Shown one piece after another: positions 34,274 to 36,890 of a stretch of DNA of 36,890 nt. The notes below the pieces were generated by a model. That model saw only the letters and a list, made by a program, of their open reading frames with translations. It was not told the origin of the DNA and searched no databases. A program made the position numbers and the translations under genes. Source of the stretch: Bacteroidales bacterium (GTDB lineage: Bacteria > Bacteroidota > Bacteroidia > Bacteroidales > PUMT01); assembly GCA_007120695.1 (NCBI GenBank), contig SKND01000093.1:1-36890 (forward strand), given 5' to 3'. Each line of letters begins with the position of its first letter. Position 1 is the stretch's first letter.

Positions 34274-34362
34274 ATGTTATCGATTATTATATTTGAAAGT
34301 GCTAAAATTATTCATTTTTTTTATTTTATAAAGCCGATTTCATATAAATCATTGAAACAAAT

Positions 34363-34911
34363 ATGTCCAGACTGAAACTTGCCAACGATGAACTGGAAAG
34401 GAAAACAGTTGATGCATTTAAAAAAGCCTCCAAGTCGCCGCTCATCGTAATTCTTGATAATGTAAGAAGCCTGAATAATATCGGTTCGGTATTCAGAACT
34501 GCCGATGCATTTCTGGTTGAAGCAATCTACCTGTGCGGTTATACCGCTAAACCCCCTCATAAGGATATTCATAAGACAGCTCTCGGCGCAACAGAATCAA
34601 TTGAATGGAAACATTTCAGTAAAACATCCGGGGCTATTCAATACCTTAAGGATAAAGGATACCATATTATTGCACTAGAGCAGACCCGGAGCAGCATTCC
34701 CTTACCCGAATTTTACCCTGAAGAGGATGCAAAATACGGACTGATATTCGGTAACGAGGTTAAAGGTGTGGATCAGGAGGTTATAGATATTAGCGACACC
34801 TGTATTGAAATACCACAGTTCGGAACGAAACACTCATTCAATATTGCCGTCAGTGCAGGTATAGTATTATGGGATTTTTATATAAAAAAGGAGAGGCCAC
34901 CTTTCAGGTAG
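34363..34911 (+). CDS. SpoU/TrmH-family RNA 2'-O-ribose methyltransferase
   Basis: SPOUT-class enzymes methylate ribose 2'-OH groups of tRNA or rRNA with S-adenosylmethionine, using a C-terminal knot. Motif 1 is LDNVRSLNNIGSVFRTADAF (about 30-49), motif 2 is LIFGNEVKGVDQEVI, and motif 3 is IPQFGTKHSFNIAVSAGIVLWD. At 182 residues it lacks the N-terminal L30e-like domain of RlmB. It is close to the TrmL/TrmH size, but the target nucleotide cannot be named. Its last codons and stop overlap a hairpin that serves as terminator of the convergent lipoprotein gene. Confidence 0.9.
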   Translation: MSRLKLANDELERKTVDAFKKASKSPLIVILDNVRSLNNIGSVFRTADAFLVEAIYLCGYTAKPPHKDIHKTALGATESIEWKHFSKTSGAIQYLKDKGYHIIALEQTRSSIPLPEFYPEEDAKYGLIFGNEVKGVDQEVIDISDTCIEIPQFGTKHSFNIAVSAGIVLWDFYIKKERPPFR

Positions 34912-34920
34912 CCTCTCCTT
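34888..34920 (-). terminator. Terminator of the lipoprotein gene, overlapping the convergent methyltransferase 3' end
   Basis: aaggagaggc and gcctctcctt form a perfect 10-base stem, with a further acct/aggt pairing inside. On the minus strand it is followed by a T-run (complement of the A-run at 34884-34889), which makes a strong intrinsic terminator. On the plus strand A residues follow, so it should act weakly for the methyltransferase gene, whose stop codon (TAG, 34909-34911) lies in it. Confidence 0.85.
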
Positions 34921-34939
34921 AAAAAAATATCTATAAACC

Positions 34940-36649
34940 TTAGTTCACAATAGAAGTAAATGTTGCATCCTGGAAGTAGCGTCCAAACTCAATGTTGGTT
35001 TTTGCGTCTTCCTTAAGTGATGCATCCCTGCTAACTGCAGTTCTGAGGTTGTCAAATGCCATTGTGTTATCCTGCTTTCTGGCACCGATAATTGCACGCA
35101 GATAATAAACCATGGCATCAGGCTGCTCAATATTATTCAGGATCCTGAGAGCATCGTCATCATTCTTCTGGAGCATTTTAACAAGCGCATTGTTGACCTC
35201 CGCCATATTTCCGAAATGGCCTGAAGCTTTTGCATATTCACCTTTCTTTATGGCAATTATTCCAAGATTGTAATTGGTCTCATTTGTTGGTGTTGCAACT
35301 GACGAAAGCAACTCTTCCGCCTGTTCCATGTTACCTTCCATAAGAGCAATCGCTCCAAGGTTGTTTTTAACTACATCGTTGTCGGCAATTCTTTGTGCAG
35401 ACTGGAAGGCTTGCTTTGCCGCTGCAATATTTCCAAGCTCTACCTGAACAGCTCCAATGCTGTTGAAAGCCCTGAAACATCTGGGGAACTGCTGTGATGC
35501 CCTTGTGTAGATCTCAAGCTTCCTGTTCAGGTCAGGATAAAGTGTTGCCGTATAAAGTATCTCTTCAAGGTTCAGCTGAGTATAGTCAGAACTGTATATC
35601 TGCCTGAGCTCATCATCTGAATACCCAATCATCTCAACGTTTATCTGCATTACTGAACGACGAAGCTGGGGAAGTATCCTGTCTGCAATTTGCGTATATG
35701 CGGCAGAAATGTTCTTGATCTCCCTTTCACGTACTTCCGGATCTGAGTACATTGAAAGGACTCTCAGGATAAGTTCCTTATCTGATATATCCGACTCTTC
35801 CATCAAGGCCCTGAATCCTTCCCAGTCCTCGCCAAGGGCTCTTGCATTATAGAAATTATCATTCTTTTCAACATTGACGCTTCTTAGTTCACTTGTCAGA
35901 ACCCTGTCGGATGTCTCTTTCCTCTGGTTTGAAAGTCTTTCGTTAAAGTCAATCGGACCATCGGGAGAAGCATATGCATTTATCCCAACGCTTTTCAGGT
36001 CAATTCTCTCGTCCTCAGCTGCGTTTGCAAGAAACTCCCTGAATTCATTCATTCTGTCAGACCTTAACTCGCTTTGACGTACATCGGCACGATTGATAAC
36101 ATAAAATATTGCCGACTCCTTGGTTTCGGGTATTATTCTCTTGAAGTTATCTCCGACTTTAACAGGCTTCGGATCGTTCACAACCAGGGTCGAAGTAGCT
36201 ATAACACCATCAGCAACCTTCAGGGGATCAAAATCAACCTCATTGTTTCTCATCCTTGCATTTACCCTTATCTCTAGTTCAGACACCCTCATGTCTTCAC
36301 TAAACGGGACTTTATCATTATAATTGAAACTCCCACCACTTCTGTTAATTACCTGGTGATTATCCCGTACATTCTCTCCCTGCAGTGTTATGCTGCTAAG
36401 AGCAGTTTCACCGCCTTCATATACTAAAACGGGGGTAACTTCAACGATTGCCCGTCTGTTGAAATACCTGTCGGGGTATGTTCCCCTGATGGTTACATCA
36501 ACTTCTCCGGCATGTGCTTCAAGCACCTCTGGAGTTACACTGTATCTAACGTCGGTGGCATCATTTCTCATTTTGTTCAGGCCACCGCAACTGCTTAGCA
36601 ACACAATCGCCAGAACAAACAAAGCTAGGTTAAAACGAGTCTTCTTCAT
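34940..36649 (-). CDS. Outer-membrane-type lipoprotein with OmpA-like and TPR regions
   Basis: The signal MKKTRFNLALFVLAIVLLSSC ends in a lipobox with Cys21. Residues 30-190 form a beta-rich region of unknown family. About 195-300 contain an OmpA-C-like segment (VGINAYASPDGPIDFNERLSNQRKETSDRVL) that could contact peptidoglycan. From about 380 to the end there are tetratricopeptide-type helical repeats (FRAFNSIGAVQVELGNIAAAKQAF, NLGAIALMEGNMEQAEELL, YNLGIIAIKKGEYAKASGHF). Length is 569 residues. Such proteins are common in Bacteroidota and are thought to anchor or organise the envelope; the exact role is unknown. A -7-like box sits about 83 bases upstream. Confidence 0.9.
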   Translation of the reverse strand: MKKTRFNLALFVLAIVLLSSCGGLNKMRNDATDVRYSVTPEVLEAHAGEVDVTIRGTYPDRYFNRRAIVEVTPVLVYEGGETALSSITLQGENVRDNHQVINRSGGSFNYNDKVPFSEDMRVSELEIRVNARMRNNEVDFDPLKVADGVIATSTLVVNDPKPVKVGDNFKRIIPETKESAIFYVINRADVRQSELRSDRMNEFREFLANAAEDERIDLKSVGINAYASPDGPIDFNERLSNQRKETSDRVLTSELRSVNVEKNDNFYNARALGEDWEGFRALMEESDISDKELILRVLSMYSDPEVREREIKNISAAYTQIADRILPQLRRSVMQINVEMIGYSDDELRQIYSSDYTQLNLEEILYTATLYPDLNRKLEIYTRASQQFPRCFRAFNSIGAVQVELGNIAAAKQAFQSAQRIADNDVVKNNLGAIALMEGNMEQAEELLSSVATPTNETNYNLGIIAIKKGEYAKASGHFGNMAEVNNALVKMLQKNDDDALRILNNIEQPDAMVYYLRAIIGARKQDNTMAFDNLRTAVSRDASLKEDAKTNIEFGRYFQDATFTSIVN

Positions 36650-36731
36650 AGTTTAATTTTTATTTAATTACACAAATCAATTTGTTCAATGGTGAAACTA
36701 ATGTAGATTCTACCGGATTTACACACGAATA

Positions 36732-36739
36732 CAAACTTA
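36732..36739 (-). promoter_or_regulatory. Candidate -7 box of the lipoprotein gene
   Basis: On the minus strand TAAGTTTG fits TAnnTTTG, giving an untranslated leader of about 75 bases. The perfect AT-rich palindrome at 36751-36781 covers the -33 position, so it could be an operator as well as the end hairpin of the gene upstream. Confidence 0.5.
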
Positions 36740-36750
36740 CTACATTTTTG

Positions 36751-36781
36751 AAATATTTCTTAATAAAATTAAGAAATATTT
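36751..36781. terminator. Perfect AT-rich hairpin at the end of the partial gene
   Basis: aaatatttcttaat and attaagaaatattt pair perfectly over a 3-base aaa loop. It touches the stop codon of the partial minus-strand gene. No strong T-run follows and the stem has only two G-C pairs, so termination is uncertain; an operator role for the lipoprotein promoter is equally possible. Confidence 0.4.
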
Positions 36782-36890
36782 ACAAAACTACACGATTTAT
36801 GCCTGAAGTATGGTTGCCTGCAAAAATTAACCGGGCAATCTCGTCAAAAACATCCCGGTCTGATACAAAATCTGAATCACCCAGGTCAAT
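36780..36890 (-). CDS. C-terminal fragment of an unidentified protein (cut by window edge)
   Basis: The minus-strand frame is open from the window edge for 36 codons to a TAA at 36780-36782, ending DVFDEIARLIFAGNHTSGINRVVL. Composition is protein-like (Asp/Ile/Phe mix, codon use like its neighbours), and the stop is followed by a hairpin. It is too short to assign to a family. Its orientation matches the lipoprotein gene downstream. Confidence 0.5.
   Translation of the reverse strand: MDLGDSDFVSDRDVFDEIARLIFAGNHTSGINRVVL

Overview
The window looks like a chromosomal segment of a Bacteroidota (Bacteroidales-type) bacterium. The signs are: a DUF4294 protein, which I know only from this phylum; TAnnTTTG-type -7 promoter boxes; few Shine-Dalgarno sequences; several lipoproteins; and Tat-exported (RRQFLG) Gfo/Idh-type oxidoreductases. 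No rRNA, tRNA, CRISPR array, insertion sequence or prophage was seen. The organism assignment is inference from these features.

Layout. 1-6.1 kb (minus strand): typA, fbaA (class II aldolase), gnd and pdxB. 6.1-12.0 kb (minus): a LarA-type nickel-pincer enzyme homologue, a HAD hydrolase, uxuA, an SDR fructuronate-reductase candidate and a LacI-family regulator. 12.2-21.8 kb (plus): uxaE, uxaC, kdgK, kdgA, a TRAP transporter (dctP, dctQ, dctM), a Tat-exported Gfo/Idh/MocA protein and a small zinc-ribbon protein. 21.9-26.8 kb (minus): a small hypothetical gene, gcvP, an MBL-fold hydrolase and pcm. 27.1-30.2 kb (plus): a degenerate Gfo/Idh-like protein, a polyprenyl-phosphate sugar transferase and elbB. 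The rest: a DUF4294 protein (minus), a YbaN-type membrane protein (plus), arcA (plus), sucC (minus), a SpoU-type RNA methyltransferase (plus), an OmpA-like/TPR lipoprotein (minus) and the 3' end of an unidentified gene (minus).

The heart of the window is a compact hexuronate catabolic locus built around the divergent lacI/uxaE intergenic region. The inferred route is: uptake of free uronates by the TRAP transporter; isomerisation by UxaC (glucuronate to fructuronate, galacturonate to tagaturonate); tagaturonate to fructuronate by UxaE; reduction to mannonate by the SDR; dehydration to KDG by UxuA; phosphorylation by KdgK; cleavage by KdgA to pyruvate and glyceraldehyde-3-phosphate. UxaE lets galacturonate enter the glucuronate branch, so UxaA and UxaB are not needed and none is present here. 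A palindromic site with a central CG (12087-12100) lies in the divergent spacer and is the best operator candidate for the LacI-type regulator.

The least explained part is the LarA-like / HAD pair on the minus strand beside uxuA. The LarA homologue keeps a His-Lys-His arrangement with the same spacing I recall for lactate racemase (H151, K161, H177), but the surrounding GFSGG-type motif is replaced. That suggests a 2-hydroxyacid (possibly aldonate) epimerase feeding UxuA. Other points of note are a Gfo/Idh homologue that has lost the EKP lysine motif, a (Gly-Gln)5 hexanucleotide tract in the Tat-exported oxidoreductase, and terminator hairpins that run into the 3' coding ends of convergent genes.
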